This document shows, in pieces, positions 55,889 to 64,000 of a stretch of 64,000 nucleotides of DNA. Every line of letters starts with the position of its first letter. Positions within the stretch are counted from its first letter, which is position 1. Below the pieces are notes generated by a model that was not told the origin of the DNA, did not search any database, and saw only the letters and a program-made list of their open reading frames with translations. The position numbers and the translations under genes were made by a program. This DNA comes from Chryseobacterium defluvii (GTDB lineage Bacteria > Bacteroidota > Bacteroidia > Flavobacteriales > Weeksellaceae), in the NCBI RefSeq assembly GCF_003634775.1, contig NZ_RBXB01000003.1, forward strand, positions 868,001 to 932,000, read 5' to 3'.

Positions 55889-56269
55889 CTATTTCTGCAT
55901 GTTTTTTGCCTCGATACTTAACGTAGCGTGAGGAACCGCAAGAAGTCTTTCTTTAGGGATCAACTTTCCTGTTACCCGGCAAACACCATAGGTTTTATTC
56001 TCAATTCTTATTAGCGCATTTTTCAGATCACGGATGAATTTTTCCTGTCTTCCCGCTAAAATTGCATTTTGTTCTTTACTAAGGGTTTCTGCCCCTTCTT
56101 CGAATGCTTTGAAAGTAGGGGATGTATCATCCGTTCCGTTATTCTGGTCATTGATAAAACTTTCGTTGATCAGTGCCAAATCTTTCTCAGCTTTTGCAAT
56201 TTTCTCGTGGATGATTTTCTTAAATTCCTGTAAATCAGAATCGTTATATCTTACTCTTTCGTCTTGCAT
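55889..56269 (-). CDS. TraR/DksA-family protein with a degenerate zinc finger
   Basis: The 126-residue protein has the DksA coiled-coil region (residues 10-80) and the conserved GVCRVTGKLIPKERL block near residues 95-109. DksA normally has a C4 zinc finger; here only Cys97 remains, the second position is Thr100 and the two later cysteines are replaced (HATLSIEAK). It therefore resembles Bacteroidetes TraR/DksA proteins that keep the fold without zinc. It may modulate RNA polymerase, but the coiled-coil tip residues needed for DksA activity cannot be judged here. It lies between ileS and the small frameshifted gene. Confidence 0.86.
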   Translation of the reverse strand: MQDERVRYNDSDLQEFKKIIHEKIAKAEKDLALINESFINDQNNGTDDTSPTFKAFEEGAETLSKEQNAILAGRQEKFIRDLKNALIRIENKTYGVCRVTGKLIPKERLLAVPHATLSIEAKNMQK

Positions 56270-56328
56270 GTTCTTTTCTCTTTTTTAATAAAATTATGAA
56301 ATGGAATTTGAAATACAATAACTATATG

Positions 56329-59300
56329 TTAATTTTTTTCAATATTTATCTTAAAATTAACGTTATCTATTTCGATTTCGTTAAAATTAAGAAGTGAAGA
56401 TACAACTTCTATTTTATTTGACAAGACTTCTGACGAAATATATTCTTCATTTTTCCTGATATCTTCAAGGAATGGAGAGTTTTCTTCGATAGAAATTCTA
56501 ATTCTATCGGTCAGGTCAAAATCTTTGTCTTTTCTTAAGTTCTGAATTCTGTTGATGAATTCTCTTGCAATACCTTCAGATTTTAATTCCTCTGTTAACG
56601 TCAAATCTAATGCCACAGTTGTTTTTCCATCGGAAGTTACTGTCCAGCCGGGGATATCTTTCGTTGAGATTTCCACGTCATCAAGGGTGATTTCATAGCC
56701 CTGGATGTCTATTTTCCCTTCTTTTTCAAGAGTTGTAATCTGTTCTGCAGAGAACCCGGCGATTTCATTCCCAACCACTTTCATGTCTTTTCCTAATTTA
56801 GGACCCAGAGCTTTAAAATTAGGTTTGATCTGTTTTACAATTAAATGGGATGCTTCTTCCGCATTGATCAATTGTAATTCTTTTACATTCACTTCCTGCT
56901 TGATCAGTTCCGCAACGGCTAAGATTTGCTCCTCTGTTTTAGAGTCCAATACGGGAACCAATACTTTCTGTAATGGTTGACGTACTTTTACATTCTCTTT
57001 CTTTCTCAGAGAGAAAACCATACTGGTGATATTTTGTGCCAAATGGGTTTTTTCAACCAGATCCTGATCAATTAAGCTTTCATCAGCAACAGGGAAATCG
57101 GTTAAGTGTACCGATTCACATTTTTCTTTTCCGGTTACCTTATTTAAATCCTGATATAACTGATCCATAAAGAACGGAGCAATGGGAGCAGATAATTTAG
57201 CAACTACTTCAAGGCAGGTATATAAAGTCTGGTAAGCGGAGATCTTATCTTCTGTATAATCACCTTTCCAGAAACGTCTTCTGCATAATCTTACATACCA
57301 GTTACTCAAATTATCATTCACAAAAGTGCTGATCGCTCTTGCTACTCTTGTCGGTTCGTAATCCTCATAGAACGCTTTTACCTCTTTAATTAAAAGATTA
57401 AGCTCGGAAAGAATCCATCTGTCTATTTCAGGCCGGTTTTCCACTTCTTTTTCTGCATAGCTGAACCCATCAACATTCGCATATAAAGAAAAGAATGAAT
57501 AAGTATTGTAAAGCGTGCCGAAGAATTTTCTTCTTACTTCATCAATTCCTTCAATATCAAATTTTAAGTTTTCCCAAGGATTGGCATTGGAGATCATGTA
57601 CCAACGTGTTGCATCCGGTCCGTATACAGAAAGTGTTTCAAACGGATCAACGGCATTTCCTAAACGCTTTGACATTTTCTGTCCGTTCTTATCCAAAACA
57701 AGACCGTTACTCATTACATTTTTGTAAGCAACAGAGTCGAAGACAGCAGTGGCAATTGCATGAAGTGTATAGAACCAACCACGGGTCTGGTCAACACCTT
57801 CTGCGATGAAGTCTGCAGGGAATGCTTTATTGCTGTCAATCATTTCCTTATTTTCAAAAGGGTAATGTAATTGGGCATAGGGCATTGAACCTGAATCGAA
57901 CCAAACGTCGATAAGGTCGCTTTCACGCTTCATGGGTTTTCCTGATTCTGAAACCAACACTACTTTATCAACTACATTTTTATGCAGGTCTACTAAAGCG
58001 TAATTTTCTTCAGACATATTTCCGATCTCGAAACCTTTGAATGGGTTTTCAGTCATGAATCCTTTTTCAACTGATTTTTCGATTTCATTATATAATTCCT
58101 CTACAGAACCGATGATCTTTTCTTCTTTTAAATCATCCGTTCTCCAGATCGGTAATGGGATTCCCCAATATCTTGAACGGGACAAGTTCCAGTCGTTCAC
58201 ATTTTCCAGCCAGTTGGCAAAACGCCCTTCACCGGTCGCTTTCGGCTTCCAGTTGATTTCTTTGTTCAGGTCAACCAATCTGTCTTTCACGGCAGTCATT
58301 TTCACAAACCATGAATCCAAAGGATAATACAATACCGGCTTGTCAGTTCTCCAGCAGTGTGGATAACTGTGGACGTATTTCTCTACTTTGAAGGCTTTGT
58401 TTTCTGTTTTTAATAAGATGGCCAATTCTACGTCCCAAGATTTTTCAGGAGCGGTACCTTCATCGTAATATTCATTTTTAATATATTTTCCAGAGAAAAC
58501 TTCCGGAACATTATCTCCGGCAAGGAATTTACCTTGTAAATCTACCAACGGAACAAGATTGTCATTCTCATCTTTCACCAACATTGGCGGAACTCCTGCT
58601 TCTTTCGCAACTCTTGCATCATCTGCACCAAAAGTAGGTGCAATATGAACGATACCTGTACCGTCCTCAGTAGTTACGAAGTCTCCTAAAATTACTCTGA
58701 ATGCTTTTTCAGGAGTTTCAGATGGAGTGAACCAAGGAATTAATTGCTCATACTGAGTTCCTGCAAGCTTTTCTCCCGTGAATTCTTTTAGAACTTTATA
58801 CGGAATTGTTTTGCTTTCTGAAGTATAGTTAGCAAAATCCTCATCAGTTCCTTCTGCATATTTTTTACCAAAGTTCTTTTCTAAAAGTACCCTCGCCAAA
58901 ACAACAGTTACAGGCTCAAATGTATATTGATTGAACGTTTTAACTAAATAATATTCAATATCTCTTCCTACCGCAAGAGCCGTATTGGAAGGTAAGGTCC
59001 AAGGAGTTGTTGTCCAGGCCAGGATATTTACCTCTCCATTTACATCATTGAATAATTCAGAAGATTCTTTTTTTACTTTGAACTGAGCCACGATCGTAGT
59101 GTCTGAAACATCACGATACGTTCCCGGCTGATTCAATTCGTGGGAAGAAAGTCCTGTTCCTGCTTTTGGAGAATAAGGCTGGATCGTATACCCTTTGTAT
59201 AATAAGCTTTTATCATACAATTGTTTCAGCAACCACCAAACAGTCTCCATATATTTTGACTTATACGTGATATACGGATCATCAAGGTCTACCCAATATC

Positions 59301-59718
59301 CGATTTTCTCCGTAAGGTCATTCCAAACATCGGTATAACGCATCACCGCTTCACGGCAAGCTTTGTTATAGTCTTCAATAGAGATTTTTTTGCCAATATC
59401 TTCTTTCGTGATTCCTAATTCTTTTTCTACACCAAGTTCCACTGGAAGTCCGTGAGTATCCCAACCTGCTTTACGGAAAACCTGCTTTCCGTTCTGTGTC
59501 TGGAAACGGCAGAAAATATCTTTCAATGCTCTCGCCATAACGTGATGGATTCCAGGCATACCGTTTGCAGAAGGAGGTCCTTCATAAAATACAAACTCAG
59601 GATTGCCCTCACGAATCTCAACACTTTTGCTGAACGTTTTATTTTGTTTCCAGAATTCCGATACATTCTCGGCTATGTCGATAAGGTTGAGGTTTTTATA
59701 TTCTTTAAATTGGCTCAT
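56329..59718 (-). CDS. ileS: Isoleucine--tRNA ligase
   Basis: This 1129-residue class I synthetase has a HIGH-like motif in GMPGIHHVMARALKD (residues 54-68), KMSKRLGNAVDP (about residue 690) and the large CP1 editing domain between them. It charges tRNA(Ile) and edits valine. Length fits the long bacterial/eukaryotic-type IleRS. A minus-strand -7 box (59754-59761) lies 36 nt upstream. It precedes the dksA-like gene and lspA, a common gene order. Confidence 0.96.
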   Translation of the reverse strand: MSQFKEYKNLNLIDIAENVSEFWKQNKTFSKSVEIREGNPEFVFYEGPPSANGMPGIHHVMARALKDIFCRFQTQNGKQVFRKAGWDTHGLPVELGVEKELGITKEDIGKKISIEDYNKACREAVMRYTDVWNDLTEKIGYWVDLDDPYITYKSKYMETVWWLLKQLYDKSLLYKGYTIQPYSPKAGTGLSSHELNQPGTYRDVSDTTIVAQFKVKKESSELFNDVNGEVNILAWTTTPWTLPSNTALAVGRDIEYYLVKTFNQYTFEPVTVVLARVLLEKNFGKKYAEGTDEDFANYTSESKTIPYKVLKEFTGEKLAGTQYEQLIPWFTPSETPEKAFRVILGDFVTTEDGTGIVHIAPTFGADDARVAKEAGVPPMLVKDENDNLVPLVDLQGKFLAGDNVPEVFSGKYIKNEYYDEGTAPEKSWDVELAILLKTENKAFKVEKYVHSYPHCWRTDKPVLYYPLDSWFVKMTAVKDRLVDLNKEINWKPKATGEGRFANWLENVNDWNLSRSRYWGIPLPIWRTDDLKEEKIIGSVEELYNEIEKSVEKGFMTENPFKGFEIGNMSEENYALVDLHKNVVDKVVLVSESGKPMKRESDLIDVWFDSGSMPYAQLHYPFENKEMIDSNKAFPADFIAEGVDQTRGWFYTLHAIATAVFDSVAYKNVMSNGLVLDKNGQKMSKRLGNAVDPFETLSVYGPDATRWYMISNANPWENLKFDIEGIDEVRRKFFGTLYNTYSFFSLYANVDGFSYAEKEVENRPEIDRWILSELNLLIKEVKAFYEDYEPTRVARAISTFVNDNLSNWYVRLCRRRFWKGDYTEDKISAYQTLYTCLEVVAKLSAPIAPFFMDQLYQDLNKVTGKEKCESVHLTDFPVADESLIDQDLVEKTHLAQNITSMVFSLRKKENVKVRQPLQKVLVPVLDSKTEEQILAVAELIKQEVNVKELQLINAEEASHLIVKQIKPNFKALGPKLGKDMKVVGNEIAGFSAEQITTLEKEGKIDIQGYEITLDDVEISTKDIPGWTVTSDGKTTVALDLTLTEELKSEGIAREFINRIQNLRKDKDFDLTDRIRISIEENSPFLEDIRKNEEYISSEVLSNKIEVVSSLLNFNEIEIDNVNFKINIEKN

Positions 59719-59887
59719 TGTAAATATCTCAATTCGATGATTAATTAAGTTTGCAAATTTAGTGAATTTTGTCGGTTTATAATATATGTTTTATTTAGGT
59801 TTTGTCTATTAAAAACTTCACTTCCAGAATGGTAATATAAAGATGATATGAATATTGAAAACTGCTTTTATTTATCTCGTAGATTGA

Positions 59888-59940
59888 ACAGATCACACAG
59901 ATTTTACATATGATTATCTGTGGAATTTTGTGTGATCTGT
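59888..59940. repeat. Intergenic palindromic repeat, copy C
   Basis: A perfect 12-bp inverted repeat, ACAGATCACACA (59888-59899) and TGTGTGATCTGT (59929-59940), surrounds TTTACATATGATTATCTGTGGAATT, which contains the same ATCTGTGG core. It is the third member of the family seen at 43318 and 54161. Confidence 0.7.
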
Positions 59941-59992
59941 GGGAAAATATATCTCTACAGGAATTAAAGAAAGAAGTATAGTTAAGTTTTAA

Positions 59993-60000
59993 TAAATTTG
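59993..60000 (+). promoter_or_regulatory. Promoter -7 box TAAATTTG for the CoA-ligase-like gene
   Basis: TAAATTTG lies 19 nt before the TTG start at 60020. No ATG alternative fits the frame, so the TTG start is supported by this promoter position. Confidence 0.55.
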
Positions 60001-60019
60001 TTACTTAAAATCGAAACTA

Positions 60020-61312
60020 TTGGAATTATATCCGTCAATTGAAAAATCAACTGTTCAGGAAATTAAAAAGTTTCAGGAGGAAAAACTCAGGGAGCTGTTA
60101 ATTTATCTTGAAGGAAATTCTCCTTTTTACCAGAGACTGTTTAAGGAAAGTAATATTGGTATTGCTGATATCCGATCTTTGGAAGATTTACAGAAAATTC
60201 CGACAACCACGAAAAATGACCTTCAACAGTATAATCATGATTTTTTCTGTATAACTAATGATAAAATTGTGGATTACAGTACGACTTCAGGAACATTAGG
60301 AGATCCCGTAACTTTTGGGTTATCGGACAATGACCTTGAAAGATTGGCTTATAATGAAGCTATTTCTTTTGCCTGTGCTGGAATTCAGAAAGGAGATGTT
60401 GTACAGATGATCACCACTATTGATAAAAGGTTTATGGCAGGGCTGGCTTATTTTCTGGGATTAAGGAAAATGGGGGCAAGTGTTGTCAGAATGGGACCCG
60501 GAATTCCCGAATTGCAATGGGATTCTATTTTCAGATATAAACCCAAATATCTGATCACTGTTCCGTCTTTTTTATTAAAGATGATCGATTATGCAGAGAA
60601 AAATGGATTAGATTATAAAAATTCCAGTGTTTATGGAGCAGTTTGTATCGGGGAAAGCATCAAAAACCAGGATTTTACGGATAATATTCTATCGCAGAAG
60701 ATCAAAGAAAAATGGAATATTAAGCTTTTTTCTACGTATGCCTCTACAGAAATGAGCACGGCTTTTACGGAATGTGAGTTTCAGATCGGAGGGCATCATC
60801 ATCCCGAACTGATTATCACGGAAATTCTCGATGACGATGGAAACCCAGTGAAAGAAGATGAAAGCGGTGAGCTTACCATTACTACTTTAGGCGTTGAAGC
60901 CATTCCTTTATTGAGATTTAAAACAGGAGATATAGTGAAAGCTCATTATGAACCTTGTTTATGTGGAAGAAATACGATGCGTTTAGGACCTGTTATCGGA
61001 AGGAAACAGCAGATGATCAAATATAAAGGGACCACCTTATATCCACCTGCCATGAATGATATCCTGAATGATTTTGCCACGATTTCCTGTTACCAGATTG
61101 TGATCCAGTCTAATGAAATAGGATTGGATGAGATCATCATCAAAGTGAGTACAGAGCGTGAGGATGAAAATTTCGTGAATGAAATAAGGGATCATTTCCG
61201 AGCTAAGTTAAGAGTAAGCCCTAAAATTGAAATATGGGATTTCGATGTATTGTCTAAAGTGGTTCATCATCCGAATAGCAGGAAACCTATTACATTTATA
61301 GATTTGAGATAA
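60020..61312 (+). CDS. Phenylacetate-CoA ligase-family adenylating enzyme
   Basis: The 430-residue protein starts at TTG 60020. It is an AMP-binding enzyme of the PaaK-like group, with YSTTSGTLGDPVTFGLS (the TSGTTG-type loop, about residues 94-110), YASTEMSTAFTEC (about 238-250) and FKTGDIVKAHYEPC, which holds the adenylate motif and a Cys. A C-terminal domain with KVVHHPNSRKPI follows. It activates an aryl carboxylate as CoA thioester. The flavoprotein and ammonia-lyase downstream suggest a flexirubin-type pigment pathway, where a cinnamate- or coumarate-like acid would be the substrate. Confidence 0.85.
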   Translation: MELYPSIEKSTVQEIKKFQEEKLRELLIYLEGNSPFYQRLFKESNIGIADIRSLEDLQKIPTTTKNDLQQYNHDFFCITNDKIVDYSTTSGTLGDPVTFGLSDNDLERLAYNEAISFACAGIQKGDVVQMITTIDKRFMAGLAYFLGLRKMGASVVRMGPGIPELQWDSIFRYKPKYLITVPSFLLKMIDYAEKNGLDYKNSSVYGAVCIGESIKNQDFTDNILSQKIKEKWNIKLFSTYASTEMSTAFTECEFQIGGHHHPELIITEILDDDGNPVKEDESGELTITTLGVEAIPLLRFKTGDIVKAHYEPCLCGRNTMRLGPVIGRKQQMIKYKGTTLYPPAMNDILNDFATISCYQIVIQSNEIGLDEIIIKVSTEREDENFVNEIRDHFRAKLRVSPKIEIWDFDVLSKVVHHPNSRKPITFIDLR

Positions 61313-61352
61313 TTTGATAAGTAAGAATAAATAAACATAAATATTAACAACC

Positions 61353-61946
61353 ATGAAAAAATTACTATTGATCGTAATGATTATTACTTCATCTTTTGTT
61401 TTAGCACAGAAAATGAAAGTTGTATCGGGAAATTTTGAATTTTTAAAAGGCGAAAAGGAATTAAACGTTGAGTTTGATTATAGTACAGTGACCTTTTATA
61501 AAGAGAAAATGACAGAAGCACAATATCTGGAAAAAAGAGTAAAAGAAATTGCCAAAGATAAAGGGGATGCAGAAGCTGAAAGATGGAAAACAGATTGGAA
61601 TTCCTCAAAGGAAACATCTTTTGTAGACAAGTTCCTTGCTTCTATGAATAAAAATATGGCTATTAAAACAGGTTTAAATCCTAATGCCAAATATACTGTG
61701 ATTGTTGTAACAACGTGGATTTATCCGGGATGGTTTGCAGGAGTAATGAATCAACCCTCAAAAGTAAGTACACTTCTGAAGTTTGTTGAAACGGCAAATC
61801 CAGGAAATACCTTGTTGGCCATCGAAGCAACAAACGCTCCAGGAGATAACTTTGTTGGTTTGCCTAACAATAACGATAGAATAGCGGAGGGCTATGCAAA
61901 AACAGGGAAGACTTTGGCAAAAATGATAGAGAAAAAAATAAAATAG
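61353..61946 (+). CDS. Secreted protein of unknown function
   Basis: The 197-residue protein has a signal peptide (MKKLLLIVMIITSSFVLAQ) and a soluble mature part without cysteine or a known motif. It follows the adenylating enzyme by 40 nt on the same strand and ends at a strong hairpin. Its stretch AKYTVIVVTTWIYPGWFAGV looks like a buried beta-strand and turn, as in Bacteroidetes proteins annotated only as hypothetical secreted. A role in the pigment pathway is not shown. Confidence 0.78.
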   Translation: MKKLLLIVMIITSSFVLAQKMKVVSGNFEFLKGEKELNVEFDYSTVTFYKEKMTEAQYLEKRVKEIAKDKGDAEAERWKTDWNSSKETSFVDKFLASMNKNMAIKTGLNPNAKYTVIVVTTWIYPGWFAGVMNQPSKVSTLLKFVETANPGNTLLAIEATNAPGDNFVGLPNNNDRIAEGYAKTGKTLAKMIEKKIK

Positions 61947-61950
61947 TATT

Positions 61951-61993
61951 AATAAAAGATTTCGGCGGCCAAAGGCCGCCGAAATCTTTTATT
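61951..61993. terminator. Strong bidirectional terminator hairpin, overlapping a stop codon
   Basis: A perfect 20-bp stem (61951-61970 with 61974-61993) has a 3-nt AAA loop and a GGCGGCC core. It ends in AATAAAAG/CTTTTATT, so T-rich sequence follows in both directions. It separates the convergent secreted protein and flavoprotein genes; the flavoprotein stop codon (61989-61991) lies inside the stem. Confidence 0.9.
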
Positions 61994-63236
61994 GCTGTTG
62001 CTCTCTTTCTGATTTAATGAGGTTTGCAAGATTTTTAATGACTGTATCATGTTTCTTTACAAAAGGATTGTCCTTATTCCATACATACCCCGCTAAAACA
62101 GCGCATATTTTTCTTTTTACATCCTCATTTTCAGGTCTGTGGAAGAATAATTCCTGAAGATTTCCTGTGTACCATTCCTTTACATACGTTGTGAAAACAT
62201 CCACACCGTACAATATATAATCTGAGTATTCTTTTTGCCAGTCTATGGTTTCGCCGTTTATCTGTCTCAGTGCCAATTTTGCAGCAAGCATTCCTGATTC
62301 TGTGGCAAAAGCCATTCCCGAAGAGAATACCGGATCCAGAAACTCAGAGGCATTACCTGTTAAAGCAAAGCCGTCTCCGAATAATTTTTTCACGGAACAG
62401 GAATAATCTTTCAGATGTTTCGGTTCAAAAAGGAAATCTACGTCTCCGAAACGTTTTACATAATAATCCGAAAGGGAAATAGCTCTTTTTAAAGCTTCTG
62501 CGGGATCTCCGTTTTCCGATAACTTATCGATATAATCTGTAGGGCCTACAATTCCAACGCTGGTGTTGCCATTGGAAAAAGGAATTACCCAAAGCCAGAC
62601 TTCAGTTTCAATAATATCAAAAGAGATCAGGGTTCCTTCAACACCTTCTTCTCTGTTAATATCTTCCACGTGAGAAAAAATTGCGGAATGTGGCGAAAGT
62701 TTAGAAGGTTTTTCAAGATCAAGCAAGCGGGGTAAAACCCTTCCATAGCCACTGGAATCGATCACAAATTTGGCGTGGATTTCTTTAGCTTTACCTTCTT
62801 TATTAACCACGGTAGTAACAGAATCTGTCCCATTAAATTTAATATCTGTAACCTCGGCTTCAAATTCAAGATCAATACCTTTATTAATAACTTCCCGGGC
62901 TAAAGTATTATCAAAATCAGCTCTTGGAACCTGCCAGGTCCAGTCCCAGCCTTCTCCGAATTTTTCACTGAAATCAAAAAGACAGACTTCGTCACCGCGT
63001 AAAAAACGAGCTCCCAGCTTTTTTTCAAAGCCCATTTTATCCAAAGCAGGAAAAAGGCCGGCTTCATCAAAATGATCCATCACTCTTGGAATTAAGCTTT
63101 CGCCTACCACCAATCTTGGGAATTTTGTTTTCTCAACAACCTTTACGCTGATATTATTCTTCTTTAAGTATGAAGAAGATACACATCCGGAAGGTCCTGC
63201 CCCAATTACGAGAACGTCAACAAACTCTTTGTCCAT
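61989..63236 (-). CDS. FAD-dependent oxidoreductase with halogenase-like motifs
   Basis: This 415-residue flavoprotein has an N-terminal Rossmann motif GAGPSG (residues 12-17), FPRLVVGESL (about 39-48), a Trp-rich GWDWTWQVPRADFD (about 96-109), and WLWVIP (214-219), which fits the WxWxIP motif of flavin-dependent halogenases. A Lys (K72 or K73, in EKKLGARF) sits where the halogenase catalytic Lys is expected. It may halogenate or hydroxylate an aromatic precursor of a flexirubin pigment, as flexirubins can be chlorinated. It is divergent from the ammonia-lyase. An ordinary monooxygenase or reductase role remains possible. Confidence 0.8.
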   Translation of the reverse strand: MDKEFVDVLVIGAGPSGCVSSSYLKKNNISVKVVEKTKFPRLVVGESLIPRVMDHFDEAGLFPALDKMGFEKKLGARFLRGDEVCLFDFSEKFGEGWDWTWQVPRADFDNTLAREVINKGIDLEFEAEVTDIKFNGTDSVTTVVNKEGKAKEIHAKFVIDSSGYGRVLPRLLDLEKPSKLSPHSAIFSHVEDINREEGVEGTLISFDIIETEVWLWVIPFSNGNTSVGIVGPTDYIDKLSENGDPAEALKRAISLSDYYVKRFGDVDFLFEPKHLKDYSCSVKKLFGDGFALTGNASEFLDPVFSSGMAFATESGMLAAKLALRQINGETIDWQKEYSDYILYGVDVFTTYVKEWYTGNLQELFFHRPENEDVKRKICAVLAGYVWNKDNPFVKKHDTVIKNLANLIKSEREQQQ

Positions 63237-63265
63237 CTTTGATTTTTTATTTTAATAATAACTTC

Positions 63266-63284
63266 TATCTTTGCCGCAAAATTA
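63266..63284. promoter_or_regulatory. Overlapping divergent promoters of the flavoprotein and ammonia-lyase
   Basis: TATCTTTG on the plus strand (63266-63273) and TAATTTTG on the minus strand (63284 to 63277) are only 3 nt apart. They drive the ammonia-lyase (leader about 60 nt) and the flavoprotein (leader about 40 nt) respectively. Confidence 0.55.
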
Positions 63285-63334
63285 ATGACAATTAATTAAT
63301 ATTTTATAAAATTATATATTATTACTTTTAATTG

Positions 63335-64000
63335 ATGAAAATAAATAACTTTTTAGAACTGAAGGATTTTCAAAAGATTATCGTTGAAAATGAAAAAATA
63401 GAACTGGATGATGCACTTTTAGCCAGAATTGATGCTAGCTTTCAGTTTTTAAAAGAATTTTCGAAGAATAAAGTAATATATGGTGTGAACACCGGTTTCG
63501 GACCGATGGCCCAGTTTAAGATCAATGATGAAGATAAGCACCAGTTACAATATAACCTGATAAGAAGCCACTCGTCAGGAATCGGAAATCCATTGCCTCC
63601 ACAAGAAGTGAAAGCATGTATGTTGGCGAGATTAAATACCCTGTCATTAGGAAATTCAGGCGTTCATCAATCTGTTGTTGATTTACTTAAAGAACTAATT
63701 AACAGAAATATTACCCCGTTGATTTTTGAACATGGAGGAGTAGGAGCAAGTGGAGATTTAGTCCAATTAGCTCATCTAGCATTGGTACTTATTGGTGAAG
63801 GAGAGGTTTTCTATAAAGGAGAAAGAAAATCGACAAAAGAAGTATTTGAAATAGAACGCTTAAAGCCGATACAAGTAGAAATCCGTGAAGGTCTGGCTCT
63901 AATGAACGGGACCTCTGTTATGTCAGGAATAGGAATTGTGAATGCTTACAAAGCCAATCAGTTAACTGAAATTTCTATTCAGCTTTCTTGTGCCATCAAT
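63335..64000 (+). CDS. Aromatic amino acid ammonia-lyase (HAL/PAL/TAL family), N-terminal part
   Basis: The gene runs off the right edge; 222 codons are in frame with no stop. The MIO prosthetic group is formed by the Ala-Ser-Gly in GGVGASGDLVQLAHLAL (residues 138-140). VIYGVNTGFGPMAQF (47-61) carries the active-site Tyr (residue 49), and YNLIRSHSSGIG includes His79, the residue that usually favours tyrosine in bacterial tyrosine ammonia-lyases. GLALMNGTSVMSG is also present. It would make p-coumarate from tyrosine, the starter expected for flexirubin aryl polyenes. Histidine lyase activity cannot be ruled out from the N-terminal half. Confidence 0.9.
   Translation, partial: MKINNFLELKDFQKIIVENEKIELDDALLARIDASFQFLKEFSKNKVIYGVNTGFGPMAQFKINDEDKHQLQYNLIRSHSSGIGNPLPPQEVKACMLARLNTLSLGNSGVHQSVVDLLKELINRNITPLIFEHGGVGASGDLVQLAHLALVLIGEGEVFYKGERKSTKEVFEIERLKPIQVEIREGLALMNGTSVMSGIGIVNAYKANQLTEISIQLSCAIN

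Larger units (their letters stand above)
59719..60019. other. 301-nt divergent intergenic region with a palindrome and two promoters
   Basis: This gap between ileS and the CoA-ligase-like gene holds a minus-strand -7 box TAAATTTG (59761-59754) for ileS, the palindromic repeat copy C at 59888-59940, and a plus-strand -7 box TAAATTTG at 59993-60000 for the ligase. I see no ORF above about 30 codons and no RNA gene. Confidence 0.7.

Overview
The window looks like a chromosomal segment from a flexirubin-pigmented member of the Flavobacteriia, most likely Chryseobacterium or a close relative (Weeksellaceae). The reasons are: low G+C; promoters of the Bacteroidetes type (-7 box TAnnTTTG, sometimes with a TTG about 19 nt upstream); a T9SS-secreted protein; SusC/TonB-type outer membrane receptors; a fused CcoN/CcoO oxidase subunit; and, at the right edge, a tyrosine/histidine ammonia-lyase next to a halogenase-like flavoprotein, as in flexirubin loci. 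Most of the window is ordinary core genome. I see no CRISPR array, tRNA, rRNA, IS element or prophage. Identities are read from motifs and family knowledge, not from searches.

Layout. 1-2714: end of an unknown gene, then a glycosyltransferase and a flippase. 2788-5455: two lipoproteins around serS. 5473-14371 (minus): complete cbb3 oxidase region (TauE/SafE-like protein, ccoH, ccoG, ccoP, ccoQ, fused ccoNO, ccoS, ccoI), with a Crp/Fnr regulator divergent at 14443. 15228-17062: panB, a small membrane protein and an RluA-type pseudouridine synthase. 17319-24045: TPP riboswitch and an eight-gene thiamine operon (thiS, thiC, tenI-like, thiD, thiE, thiG, thiH, thiF). 24189-28577: T9SS cargo protein and an outer membrane receptor. 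28695-33799: tandem aconitases (acnA, acnB). 34061-37193: WG-repeat protein, then a second TPP riboswitch in front of a TonB-dependent receptor (probable thiamine uptake). 37336-43305: HU-like membrane protein, thioesterase, hydroxyacid dehydrogenase, serine hydrolase, Ig-like lipoprotein, haem-binding protein. 43396-46114 (minus): Nudix, xerD, dCMP deaminase, enoyl-CoA hydratase. 46214-48785: divergent catalase and oxyR. 48873-50305: a SAM-II-like riboswitch and metK. 51076-53040: sigma factor, a 44-residue protein, HAD phosphatase, membrane protein. 53094-59718 (minus): trpS, sanA-like, lspA, a frameshifted small gene, dksA-like, ileS. 60020-64000: CoA-ligase-like enzyme, secreted protein, flavoprotein and ammonia-lyase, probably the start of a flexirubin cluster.

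The most interesting signals are regulatory. An 11-bp inverted repeat covers the thiS start codon just after the TPP aptamer. A SAM-II-type aptamer lies directly downstream of the metK promoter. A 13-bp palindrome sits between the divergent catalase and oxyR promoters. A strong terminator divides the cco operon into structural and assembly halves. Several genes have a TAnnTTTG box only 6-7 nt before the start codon, which implies leaderless mRNAs. Three intergenic regions carry variants of one palindromic repeat. One small gene (55563-55809) is broken by an extra G.
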